From Anaerolineae bacterium (GTDB lineage Bacteria > Chloroflexota > Anaerolineae > Aggregatilineales > Phototrophicaceae), in contig JALHQT010000008.1 in the NCBI GenBank assembly GCA_022841825.1, positions 62,001 to 126,000 on the forward strand: DNA of 64,000 nt, written 5' to 3'. Below, in pieces: positions 17,890 through 26,551 of the stretch; position 1 is the stretch's first letter, and each line of letters begins with the position of its first letter. The translations under genes and the position numbers were made by a program. The notes beneath the pieces were generated by a model. It did no database searches. It worked only from the letters and a program-made list of their open reading frames with translations, and was not told the DNA's origin.

Positions 17890-19290
17890 CTAGATCGCCA
17901 TGAGAACATCAACATCCGCCAGCGCGCGCGCGACTGCCTGCAAGAAGCGAGCGCCCGGCGCGCCGTCAACAGCACGATGATCGATAGTCAGCGAAAGCGC
18001 GATGTGTGGGATATGCTGGATGTCGTCACCCACTTCGATCGCCCGCAGCGCAATCCCGCCAACGCCGAGGATGCCGACCTGCGGCGGATTGAGCACAGGC
18101 GTGAAGGTGTCGATGCCTAGTCCGCCCAGGTTCGTCACGGTAAACGTCCCGCCGTCCAGGTCATCCGGCTTGATCGTGCCATCCTGTGCCGATTTCGCCA
18201 AGCGGACAGACTCGGCGCTCAGTGCGCGAAGCGAATGCGTGTGCGCGTTTTTGACGACGGGCACCATCAAGCCTTTCGGCGTATCAACTGCGAAGCCGAG
18301 GTTGACATACGGGAACTGGTGCAGCGCATCATCCTTGAGATGGGTGTTCATCTCCGGGAACGCGAGCAGGGTTCTAGCAACTGCGAATAGGATCAGGTCG
18401 TTGATCGTCACGCCGCGCAGCCCCAACCGCTCGTCGCTCGCTTTCAGGCGTGCGCGCAGCGTGCGCAGCGCCCGCGCATCGGCGTAGGCATTCAGCGTAA
18501 GTTGCGCGGTCGTTTGCAGCGATGCCAACATGCGCGTGGCGATCACTTTGCGCACGCCCTTGAGCGGAAACACCTGTATCTCGCCCTGCGTCTGCTGAGT
18601 CATGACCGTGCTGGCAGGTGCACTCGTCGCGGGCACATCTGCCGCTGCCGCCGGGACTAGGTCGCGGGTCGTAATCTTCTTGCCTGCCGCGCCTTCCGGC
18701 AGCGCGAACGCACCCTGCGCGACCATCCGCTCGGCGACCGGCGTCAGCTTCGGCTGCTGTGCCAGCGCCGCCACGATGTCGCGCTCGATGATGCGACCGC
18801 CGGGTCCCGTCCCGGCGATGCCCGCGACCGAGACCCCTTTGTCCTCCGCGAGATGGCGCGCGCGCGGAGAAATCGGCGCGGTATCGCCCGTAGGAGGCGA
18901 CCCATGTTCCGCCCCGGCAGGCAAGGAAGCAGGTTCGGAGGCGATCGACGCACTCGTCGTTCCTGTGGGTTCTTTCTTCGCGTCTGCTGCGTCTTTGCGG
19001 TTGATTTCCCCATCGGGCGCGCCGCCGGGCGCAATATCGGCGGTACTTTCGCCCGGCTGACCTATCGCCGCAATCGCCGTCATGACCGGCACGTCAGCAC
19101 CTGCATTGAAGTAGATCGCCAGCAAGGTTCCGCTGGCAGGGGCTTCGACATCGACTGTCGCCTTATCCGTTTCCACCTCTAGCAGGGTTTCACCAGCGGT
19201 GACCACATCGCCTGGGCGTTTCTTCCAGCCGACAATAATCGAACTCTCGACCGAATTTCCCAGTTTGGGCATCACAACCGGCGTCGCCAT
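17890..19290 (-). CDS. Dihydrolipoamide acyltransferase (E2) of 2-oxoacid dehydrogenase
   Basis: A 466-residue E2. The lipoyl domain has the lipoylated lysine K43 in VETDKATVDVEAP. A peripheral-subunit-binding domain follows a ~55-residue Ala/Pro/Gly-rich linker (SPRARHLAEDKGVSV...GRIIERDIVAAL, about 140-180), with a second similar but degenerate segment around 185-215. The catalytic core ends with DHRAVDG (H438, D442), the acyl-transfer residues. It transfers acyl groups to CoA. First gene of the operon E2 - antitoxin - toxin - E1. The linker contains a degenerate copy of the palindromic repeat described at 18890-18915. Confidence 0.95.
   Translation of the reverse strand: MATPVVMPKLGNSVESSIIVGWKKRPGDVVTAGETLLEVETDKATVDVEAPASGTLLAIYFNAGADVPVMTAIAAIGQPGESTADIAPGGAPDGEINRKDAADAKKEPTGTTSASIASEPASLPAGAEHGSPPTGDTAPISPRARHLAEDKGVSVAGIAGTGPGGRIIERDIVAALAQQPKLTPVAERMVAQGAFALPEGAAGKKITTRDLVPAAAADVPATSAPASTVMTQQTQGEIQVFPLKGVRKVIATRMLASLQTTAQLTLNAYADARALRTLRARLKASDERLGLRGVTINDLILFAVARTLLAFPEMNTHLKDDALHQFPYVNLGFAVDTPKGLMVPVVKNAHTHSLRALSAESVRLAKSAQDGTIKPDDLDGGTFTVTNLGGLGIDTFTPVLNPPQVGILGVGGIALRAIEVGDDIQHIPHIALSLTIDHRAVDGAPGARFLQAVARALADVDVLMAI
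18890..18915. repeat. Degenerate palindromic repeat copy inside E2 linker
   Basis: The plus-strand bases resemble GTAGGGGCGACCCATG..CGCCCC with mismatches, and on the minus strand they encode GAEHGSPPTG in the E2 linker. The match to the family in the other E2 gene is in the same reading frame. The stem is imperfect, so this is the weakest copy. Confidence 0.4.
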
Positions 19291-19416
19291 AGCGGTTCAC
19301 TTTCGACTTTCTGAAGCCAAATGTAAGGAAACGAAAGCAATTGACAATCATTATACCGCGAACTGCGTTTCGCAATCCAGCAATTTTCAGCAAATCTGGG
19401 CATCCTGCAAGGAAGT

Positions 19417-20373
19417 CTAAATCAGCGCTAAGACTGCGCGCGCAGTCGTCTCGTCGGTCGCAACGACGCTCACGGCGCGGGTACGCAGCGCCCCCAGCAG
19501 CGGGCGCACCTTATCCTCGCCCATGACCACCGCCATCGTCGTCGGAATCCGTCGCATTTCTTCCAGCGAAAGCGAAATCAACCGCTCGTTAAAGCCGCAA
19601 GGATGAAGCTCACCGGCGAGCGTAAAGAACTGCCCGGCAATATCGCCCACCGCCCCATCTTCGCCCAACTGGCGCAGTTCTTCCGCGCTCAGATAACCCG
19701 CCTGCACCAGTTTGGAGTTATCCGCGTCAAGCCCGCCCACGCCGAACAATGCAAGGTCCGCCACACGGGCAATTTCGAGCGTCCTTTGAATTTCGCTCTG
19801 GCGACGCAGCATGGCAGCCGCAGCCGCACTATCGACCGCCAGCGGCGCGAGGAGGTAGTGAACTTCGCCATCGATCTTCCGCGCCAGCAGGCGTGCCAGG
19901 GCATTGCTATCGAGATGGTCATCAGCAGTGAAGCCGCCCATCGCCTGGGCAACGCGAACCCCTGCCTGTAAATCCGGACGAATCGCGTTGATGACTTCGT
20001 AAGCGGCACGCCCCAGGCAGACCGCCAGCGTCATGCCGGACTGAAGGCAGTCTTCGAGGTAACGCGCGCCCATCTGGGCGACCCGTTGAAGCGTCCGGGC
20101 GGGATCGCCTCCGCCCCCACTCTTGAGGACGAGCGCGTCCTTAAGATTGAACGCCTGGCGAAGATGCGCTTCCACGCGCGTGTGACGTTTGATGGGGTAA
20201 TCGATCACAATGCGCACGACCTGCTCATCGCGCGCTTGTTTGAGCAACCGATAGACCTTGACGCGGGAAATCCCCAATGCTTCAGCGATATCCTGCTGAG
20301 TCATGTCCTGTTCGTAGTACATTGAGGCAATTTGAGCCAGGAGCTCATGCTGACGTTCGTCGAGGGCGTTCAT
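19417..20373 (-). CDS. SorC/DeoR-type sugar-binding transcriptional regulator
   Basis: A 318-residue regulator. An N-terminal helix-turn-helix (about 5-55) shows QQDIAEALGISRVKVYRLLK, followed by the SorC sugar-phosphate-binding domain (about 60-315) with GARYLEDCLQSGMTLAVCLG and VGGLDADNSKL. These proteins usually sense phosphorylated sugars. I take the ATG at 20373 (MNALDERQ) since the upstream hydrophobic extension from a GTG at 20433 is unlike the family. It sits between the dehydrogenase operon and an alpha-galactosidase, either of which could be its target; the PTS operon is another candidate elsewhere. Confidence 0.92.
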   Translation of the reverse strand: MNALDERQHELLAQIASMYYEQDMTQQDIAEALGISRVKVYRLLKQARDEQVVRIVIDYPIKRHTRVEAHLRQAFNLKDALVLKSGGGGDPARTLQRVAQMGARYLEDCLQSGMTLAVCLGRAAYEVINAIRPDLQAGVRVAQAMGGFTADDHLDSNALARLLARKIDGEVHYLLAPLAVDSAAAAAMLRRQSEIQRTLEIARVADLALFGVGGLDADNSKLVQAGYLSAEELRQLGEDGAVGDIAGQFFTLAGELHPCGFNERLISLSLEEMRRIPTTMAVVMGEDKVRPLLGALRTRAVSVVATDETTARAVLALI

Positions 20374-20452
20374 GGTTGCTGCCACACACAGGGCGAAGCG
20401 TGAGAAATACTTAGGGTAGAGTAACAAAAGCACAAAGCGAAGTCAAAAGGCA

Positions 20453-22585
20453 CTAACCCGGAACACGCGCGATCCTCCGTACAGCCGCCGTAAAGTCGCC
20501 AATGCGGTATTCCATCGTGCCGTGCGTCCAGACGATTTCACTCTTAAGAGGCACCTGCAGCCCGGCGCGCATCCACGCCGCGCCGCTGCGTGCGCCGTCC
20601 AGCCCCTCGATGGTGTAACGAGCATCATCCTTCATCCCACGCAGGTACAGCGTCGGGAACGTGGCGGGTTCCGCCAGATGCGTACGGAAGACGAACAAGA
20701 CTCCTTCCGACGCATCTTTTGCCATGTACTGCACTGCGCTGTATCCCTGCCCCTGTGCGGGCAGCAGGCGATACTGATCGCCCAACTGAACCACATCACG
20801 GATCTGCTTGTACAACGCAACCCATGCTTTCGCTTTGCGCCGCTCCTCGTCGCTCCATTTGAGCAGGTTGGCACCGATGCCGAGCGCGCCACACATGCTG
20901 ACGGCAAATCGAAAATCGAGCGACAGCGTTCCGGCGTCCGTCACCCACGCCTCCATGACGCTCGCCGGGAAGACCTGCGAAAAGCCCTCCTGAATACCGA
21001 GTCGTGCGGCAGGTTCGGTGTTGTCGCTCACCCAAATCTGATCCGCGTGGCGCAGGATGCCCAGGTCAGCACGCCCGCCGCCACCCGAACAGCTCTGGAA
21101 GACGACATGCGGGTGGCGGGCACGTATCGTCTCAAAGACGCGGTAGACACCCTGCGTGTAGCGCACCCACAGCTCACGTGCCTCCTCGCCGTACCAACCA
21201 CCTGGCTCGCTGACGTTGCGATTGGCATCCCACTTCACAAAGCTGATCTTGTGGTTGCCCAGCAGCGCATCCAGCCACTGGATTGTGTAGTCCTGCACCT
21301 CTTCGCGCGCCATGTTCAGCATCAACTGATTGCGCGCGGTGGTGCGTTCACGGTTGGGGAAATGGATCACCCAGTCGGGATGTGCGCGGTAGAGATCGCT
21401 GTCTGGGTTGACCATTTCCGGCTCCACCCAGATACCGAAGCCCATGCCAAGTGCGTTGACCCGGTCAATCAACGGTTTCAAGCCGTGGGGAAACTTGGCA
21501 GTATCCGGAGACCAATCGCCCAATCCTGCACGGTCGTGATGGCGTCCCTTAAACCAACCATCGTCCATCACGAACAACTCCACGCCGAGATCAGCGGCTA
21601 TTTCCGCCAGCGCTGTCTGACCCGGCTCGTCCACGTCAAAGAGTGTCGCCTCCCAGGAGTTGTAGAGGACATTGTGCGAGGTCACACCATGCGGCAGGAC
21701 ATCCTCGCGGATGTGATCATGCAGCGCCCGGCTTGCAGCACCAAAGCCGCCATCCGTCCAACCTGCAATCGTCGCGGGCGTGGTGAACGTGTCGCCAGGC
21801 GGAACCTGCCATGCGAAGTCCCAATCGTTGACACCGAGACTGACGCGCGTCATCTGCGACTCAAAATCGGTCACTTCCGCAGTGAGCGCCCAACTACCGC
21901 TCCACGCCAGCGCGCCAAACCACACCTCGCCAGTTTCTTCCCCCGCCCCCCCGTCATCCAGGGCAAACCACGAGCTGTGCTGATGCCCCGTCATGATGCG
22001 GCGGCTCTCCAGTCGCGTCGTCCCATGCGGCAGTCTATCGCGGCGGATATGCCACTCATCGAGCCAGCGCCCGGTGAGGTGAGAAAGGCGATAGCTGTGC
22101 CCTGCTGGCGGATGCCATTGTGCGGAGAACGCGCGCTCCAGGCGCACTGGCGTATCGCCGTCGTTATGAATGGTGACAGAACGCTCAATCAGATCATGGG
22201 TAGGATGCGCACGATAAAGCAGCGAAACTCGCAGCGGGTAATGGTTATCGCGAAGCTGGATGATGAGTTCGCGCTCACCGTTCACCTCCGCACCCACAAC
22301 CCGCAGATCCAGCGCGCGCACGCCATCTGCAAAGGTCGCTTTCAGGCAGGGTTCGACATAACTCAACCCACTGCCCCAGGCAGGGTATTCCTCTGGCAGA
22401 AGCTGACCAGGACCGTTGAACGACGCCCAACCCTCGCTGTCTGCCGCGTCCGGGATGCTCTCGGTAGGCAGGCGAGCGCCCCAATAACGATTGACCAGGA
22501 AGCCCGCCCGATTGACCCCAAGCGCATACGATGACCGGTGAAGGTGCAGCACCCAACCTGCATCCTGTTGTGAAACGATTTGCAT
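20453..22585 (-). CDS. Alpha-galactosidase, GH36 family
   Basis: The 710-residue glycoside hydrolase has the GH36 arrangement: an N-terminal beta-supersandwich, a central barrel and a C-terminal beta domain. The nucleophile is in VKWDANR (D453), the acid/base Asp in SCSGGGGRADLG (about 515), and VMDDGWFKGRH and WVEPEMVNPDSDLY are typical family phrases. It releases terminal alpha-galactose from raffinose-type oligosaccharides. No signal peptide is seen, so it is likely cytoplasmic. It lies just upstream (in transcription) of the SorC-type regulator gene with a 79-base gap. Confidence 0.94.
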   Translation of the reverse strand: MQIVSQQDAGWVLHLHRSSYALGVNRAGFLVNRYWGARLPTESIPDAADSEGWASFNGPGQLLPEEYPAWGSGLSYVEPCLKATFADGVRALDLRVVGAEVNGERELIIQLRDNHYPLRVSLLYRAHPTHDLIERSVTIHNDGDTPVRLERAFSAQWHPPAGHSYRLSHLTGRWLDEWHIRRDRLPHGTTRLESRRIMTGHQHSSWFALDDGGAGEETGEVWFGALAWSGSWALTAEVTDFESQMTRVSLGVNDWDFAWQVPPGDTFTTPATIAGWTDGGFGAASRALHDHIREDVLPHGVTSHNVLYNSWEATLFDVDEPGQTALAEIAADLGVELFVMDDGWFKGRHHDRAGLGDWSPDTAKFPHGLKPLIDRVNALGMGFGIWVEPEMVNPDSDLYRAHPDWVIHFPNRERTTARNQLMLNMAREEVQDYTIQWLDALLGNHKISFVKWDANRNVSEPGGWYGEEARELWVRYTQGVYRVFETIRARHPHVVFQSCSGGGGRADLGILRHADQIWVSDNTEPAARLGIQEGFSQVFPASVMEAWVTDAGTLSLDFRFAVSMCGALGIGANLLKWSDEERRKAKAWVALYKQIRDVVQLGDQYRLLPAQGQGYSAVQYMAKDASEGVLFVFRTHLAEPATFPTLYLRGMKDDARYTIEGLDGARSGAAWMRAGLQVPLKSEIVWTHGTMEYRIGDFTAAVRRIARVPG

Positions 22586-22616
22586 GATGTTCTGAGAAGA
22601 CTCTTTCTCGTCAGGT

Positions 22617-23144
22617 TCAGTCGGTCAGGCGTGCCATCCGCAGAAGCCCCACCACGCTCTTTGCGTCGCAGATTTCGCCGCTGTCCACCATCGCCATGAT
22701 GTCAGGCAGCGACAGGCGCTCCACCTCGATGAATTCGTCGTCATCCATTGGAAGCGGATCATGGATCAGCTTGCGGGCAACAAAAAGATGAATGAACTCG
22801 GTCGTGTAACCGGGCGCGGGGTACATGCCGCCCATACTGCGGATATCGCCGGGTCGATAGCCGGTCTCTTCCTGAAGCTCACGCGCCGCACACTCCAGCG
22901 GATCTTCGCCGGGCTTAAGAGTCCCAGCAGGGATTTCGAGCAGGATCTTGTCCGCGGCGATGCGATACTGCTTGACGAGCAGAATCCGATCCTGCTCATC
23001 CAACGCAACTATCGCAACCGCGCCGGGGTGCCTGATCAACTCACGCTTTCCCGGCTCGCCATTGGGCAGCGTGACGTCGAGCAGCGACAGCCCGACGACA
23101 CGCCCGCGATAAATGTTCTCTTCGTGAGTGATATGTTCTTTCAC
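22617..23144 (-). CDS. NUDIX hydrolase, ADP-ribose pyrophosphatase-like
   Basis: A 175-residue protein with a perfect Nudix box at about 74-96 (G-T-L-K-P-G-E ... RELQEETGY), fitting GX5EX7REUXEEXGU. Flanking features are LVKQYR before the box and the GGMYPAPGYTTE phrase after it, typical of ADP-sugar pyrophosphatases. It hydrolyses nucleoside diphosphate sugars such as ADP-ribose, needing Mg2+. The ATG lies 4 bases after the LysM lipoprotein stop, so the two are co-transcribed. Confidence 0.94.
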   Translation of the reverse strand: MKEHITHEENIYRGRVVGLSLLDVTLPNGEPGKRELIRHPGAVAIVALDEQDRILLVKQYRIAADKILLEIPAGTLKPGEDPLECAARELQEETGYRPGDIRSMGGMYPAPGYTTEFIHLFVARKLIHDPLPMDDDEFIEVERLSLPDIMAMVDSGEICDAKSVVGLLRMARLTD

Positions 23145-23148
23145 GAGC

Positions 23149-24117
23149 TTACGGTATCGTCAGTGACTGACCCAGGACGATACGGTTGATGTCGGCAATC
23201 CCGTTGGCTCCCGCAATCGTCGCCACCGGAACTCCATACGCCATCGAAATCTCAAACAGCGTCTCGCCCTGTTCGACGATGTGGACGCGCCCGCCGCCGA
23301 TGCTGCCCGTGCTGCCTGGGATAGGGGTGCCAGCGGCATTCGCCGGGATGCTCGTGGGCGGCGGGCGGTAGCCTGTCGTCCCGCATCCGGGGATCGTCAA
23401 CCGCTGCCCCACGAGGATGAGATTGATGTTGGTAACACCGGATGCCTGAGCGATCTGCGCGACCGTCACGCCATATGCCAACGAAATGCGATACAGATTG
23501 CGGTCGGTCGCCTGCACCTCGTGGACGCAGTCCACGCCGGGCTGCACGAACACGGTCGCGGTTGGCGTTCCAAAGCCGACGACAGGCTGCGTTGGGAAGA
23601 GCGGGTTTGGAGTCGCGGTCGCCGCGCCAAAGATCGCCTGTGCCGTTTGTGTAGCGGGCAGCCCTGCCTGAAGCGTCGCCTGCCCGACGATGAACGTCGC
23701 AGTGATCTCGAATGGGTTCAGCACTGGCACGCCAGGAAGCGTTGCGGTCACGAGCTGCGCCACCTCGATGCCAGACGGCGTCAGCAGCGCGTTGACCGCC
23801 GCGTTGTTGTCGATGGGCGGATTGGTTGGGAATACAAAGGGCGTTGGCTCAATCGTCGGCGATGGGAGCAGAGCAACCTGTACCGGGGTCGGCGTGTCAA
23901 AAACCAGCTCAAGCTCTGGCGGTGTTGGTGAAGGCTGCGGTGTATTCGATGGGATGATCACCACTTCGGTCGGTTGGACGGTGAACGTCGGCTGTGATCC
24001 CATGATAATGGGCTGCTCAAAGCCGCTCCCCAGGGGTTGGAAACACCCCGAAGTCGCTATCAGCGCCATAACTCCGAACAGGAGTAGGGAGGTTCGCGAG
24101 AGATGTTTACCCTGCAT
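23149..24117 (-). CDS. Lipoprotein with two LysM domains
   Basis: A 322-residue exported protein with a lipoprotein signal ending in IATSGC. A long Thr/Pro-rich low-complexity linker (PTPPELELVFDTPTPVQVAL and similar) occupies about 45-190. Two LysM repeats follow: one near 200-245 (YRISLAYGVTVAQIAQASGV...LTIPGC) and one at the very C-terminus (FEISMAYGVPVATIAGANGI...SLTIP). LysM binds peptidoglycan-type glycans, so it is probably a cell-wall or cell-surface attached factor. The first of a two-gene unit with the NUDIX gene. Confidence 0.88.
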   Translation of the reverse strand: MQGKHLSRTSLLLFGVMALIATSGCFQPLGSGFEQPIIMGSQPTFTVQPTEVVIIPSNTPQPSPTPPELELVFDTPTPVQVALLPSPTIEPTPFVFPTNPPIDNNAAVNALLTPSGIEVAQLVTATLPGVPVLNPFEITATFIVGQATLQAGLPATQTAQAIFGAATATPNPLFPTQPVVGFGTPTATVFVQPGVDCVHEVQATDRNLYRISLAYGVTVAQIAQASGVTNINLILVGQRLTIPGCGTTGYRPPPTSIPANAAGTPIPGSTGSIGGGRVHIVEQGETLFEISMAYGVPVATIAGANGIADINRIVLGQSLTIP

Positions 24118-24221
24118 GAAATCGACTCCTCAGCGACCGAGCGGTGAACCTGATCGCATTATAACCGAAGAACATAGCCCAGACAACGCAAGGCGCGGTC
24201 AATACCCGCCCTCAAAATGAA

Positions 24222-24244
24222 AAGCGCAGCCTAACGCCGCGCTT
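24222..24244 (-). terminator. Rho-independent terminator after REC-kinase gene
   Basis: On the minus strand a 9-bp stem (one G-U pair) with a 5-base loop is followed by TTCATTTTG. It lies 30 bases beyond the stop of the kinase gene at 24275, in the right orientation to end that transcript. Confidence 0.75.
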
Positions 24245-24274
24245 ATCCTTCATACTTCAGGTGCCCGTTTCAGT

Positions 24275-25390
24275 TCAGTCGGGCTTGATCGGAAGCTGGA
24301 TGACAACCTTGGTTCCGTGATTGAGTTCGCTGCTGACGCTAAAGCTGCCCTTGTGAAGTTCAACCAATCGCTTGGTCACGATCAAACCCAGTCCAGCCCC
24401 CTGCTGCTCACGAATGCGGCGGTCAAACTGCATGTAAGCGCCGATGCTGGCAATCTGCTCCTGAGTCATCCCGACCCCTAAATCGCTCACCGAAAGCACA
24501 TAGCGGTCGCCCTGTCTGCTTCCTTCGACGAGTACCTGGGTCCCAGGGCTGGAGAACTTGCAGGCATTATCGACCAGTTCCTCGACAATCTTCTTGAGAT
24601 ACTCGTCGGCAATCGCCAGCGCATTCACTGGCTCAAGCTCTACCCGAATATCCTGTGGGCGCGCTTCAGTAGGCGGATGCGGCTTGCCTGCCCAGTGGTG
24701 TGCCTGCTCACGAATGACACTCGAAGCATTGAGGCTAACCCCGTCATGCAGGAGCTTCATCTGGTCCGGGTTCGTTGCCGTCACTTCAACCTGCGCGTAA
24801 ATCAGGTAGTTTTCGATCAGGCGGTACAGGCGCATCGCGGCGGTGTTGATGTAAGTCGCCATGTCCACGATACGCGGCGGGTCAATCGTCTCGGCATCGA
24901 AAAGCAGCAGATCGGAGAAGCCAAGGATCACATTGAGCGGGGTACGCAGTTCGTGCGGCAGCGCCAGGACGATGTTGCCGCGCAGCGCAGTCAGCTTTTC
25001 CTCGACCTGGTCAATGAGCTGCACCCGTTTGTTCAGGCGTGTCTGGACGGTTCTGATGAGTTCTTGCGCCGTGAAGGGTTTCGTCAGATAGTCATCTGCC
25101 CCCAGCTCCATGCCCTGCCGCATATCAAGACGCTCAGTGCGCGCTGTGAGAAAGATGAAAGGGATCGTGGCTGTGGAAGGGTCGCCGCGCAAAGTCTCCA
25201 AAACGCCGTAGCCATCCATCCCCGGCATCATGATATCGCAGATGATCAGGTCAGGCTGATACTGACGTGCCCGTTCGACCCCAACTAATCCGTTCTCCGC
25301 GCCTTCGACATGAAAGCCTTCGTAGCCGAGCATCTCGACAATATCCCGCCGAAGTGCCTGGGCATCCTCTACGACAAGGATTTTCTTCAT
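24275..25390 (-). CDS. Hybrid response regulator-histidine kinase (REC-HisKA-HATPase)
   Basis: A 371-residue soluble protein. The N-terminal receiver (about 1-120) has D8/D10-type acidic residues (VVEDAQ), phospho-acceptor Asp in IICDIMMPGMDG and Lys in TKPFTAQE. A HisKA segment has the phospho-His in LPHELRTPLNVILG, and a HATPase domain shows VDNACKFSSPG, SDLGVGMT and GAGLGLIVTKRL. Domain order REC then kinase suggests it receives phosphate from another kinase and relays it. It is monocistronic, ended by the hairpin at 24222-24244. The signal is unknown. Confidence 0.93.
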   Translation of the reverse strand: MKKILVVEDAQALRRDIVEMLGYEGFHVEGAENGLVGVERARQYQPDLIICDIMMPGMDGYGVLETLRGDPSTATIPFIFLTARTERLDMRQGMELGADDYLTKPFTAQELIRTVQTRLNKRVQLIDQVEEKLTALRGNIVLALPHELRTPLNVILGFSDLLLFDAETIDPPRIVDMATYINTAAMRLYRLIENYLIYAQVEVTATNPDQMKLLHDGVSLNASSVIREQAHHWAGKPHPPTEARPQDIRVELEPVNALAIADEYLKKIVEELVDNACKFSSPGTQVLVEGSRQGDRYVLSVSDLGVGMTQEQIASIGAYMQFDRRIREQQGAGLGLIVTKRLVELHKGSFSVSSELNHGTKVVIQLPIKPD

Positions 25391-25587
25391 ATTTCTTCCC
25401 CGTTAATCGCCTTGTATGGTCCAGAAGCGCGTGAGCAGAGCAATACCCATGCTGCGGTTGGCATCAAATCGAATTATGCCCCCTCTGTTGATTGTAAGGG
25501 CAGATGATGATGAAGACTCTTAACGTCTCACAGCAATGCCTGGAATATGAGGGGTCAAACCAAGCCAACAAACACCAACCATCGAAT

Positions 25588-26400
25588 TTACGCCTGAATG
25601 ATGTTTGTCCACACCAGGACAAGGATGACGATCCCGGCGAAAATACGGTAGTAGCCGAACAGGACAAAGTTGTTGCGCGCTACGTAGCGCAGCAGCCAGC
25701 CAATCGCCACCAGCGAGACGGCGAAGCTCACCACCGTGCCCACGACCAGAAGGACAATATCATTCCCGGATATCTGATCCAGGCTGCGGAGCAGGCTGTA
25801 GACCGTCGCAGCGCCGAGCGTCGGGATCGTCAGGTAGAACGAGAACTTGGTCGCCGTCGGTCGGTCAAGTCCACTCAACAACCCGGTGATAATCGTCGCA
25901 CCAGAGCGCGACACCCCAGGGATCAGGGCAAGCGTCTGCCCCACACCGATCAGCAATGCCTGCCGCAGTGAAATCGCTTCGAGCTGGCGCGTCTCGCCGG
26001 TTTGCGCATTCGGGCGGCGCTCGACCACAATAAAGACGATTCCCCCCACGATCAGCGCGATGGCGACGACCACTGGGCTGAAGAGTACGCTGGTAATGAA
26101 ATCATCGAGCAGAAGACCGAGCGCAGCCGCCGGAATAAAGGCGACCAGGATACCCAGCCACAGCCGCTGTGTGGAAGTCTGCCCAAGCGATGTTGCCTGT
26201 CCCCACAACTCCCGCGCGTAGAAGACGATGACCGCAATCACTGCCCCTAACTGAATAAAGATCTCGAATGTGCCACCAAGCGCATTAAAATTGAGCAGCG
26301 AACCTGCGACGATCAGATGTCCCGTTGACGAGATCGGCAGAAACTCGGTGATACCTTCGACGACGCCCATGATCGCCGCATTGATGATGTCCGTAAGCAT
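25588..26400 (-). CDS. uppP: Undecaprenyl-diphosphatase
   Basis: A 270-residue membrane phosphatase that recycles undecaprenyl diphosphate to the monophosphate for peptidoglycan and glycan export. Family motifs are intact: EGITEFLPISSTGHLIV near residues 15-30 and PGVSRSGATI near 160. About eight hydrophobic segments are visible and the length is typical. It is a lone gene with 187 bases on its left with no coding evidence. UppP confers bacitracin tolerance when abundant, a known property of the family and not visible here. Confidence 0.96.
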   Translation of the reverse strand: MLTDIINAAIMGVVEGITEFLPISSTGHLIVAGSLLNFNALGGTFEIFIQLGAVIAVIVFYARELWGQATSLGQTSTQRLWLGILVAFIPAAALGLLLDDFITSVLFSPVVVAIALIVGGIVFIVVERRPNAQTGETRQLEAISLRQALLIGVGQTLALIPGVSRSGATIITGLLSGLDRPTATKFSFYLTIPTLGAATVYSLLRSLDQISGNDIVLLVVGTVVSFAVSLVAIGWLLRYVARNNFVLFGYYRIFAGIVILVLVWTNIIQA

Positions 26401-26551
26401 GCTACTCCCCGATAGACGAACGCAGGGCGACCTTACGCCGCCCCGCTCGTGTATTCCGGTAATGGTAAATGATGGTGATTATAAGCGCCCGCCCGCTTAT
26501 CCGCCTAGCCTCTTCCCAGCAGACTTGGCGGAACCATGCTTTGGGCGACTT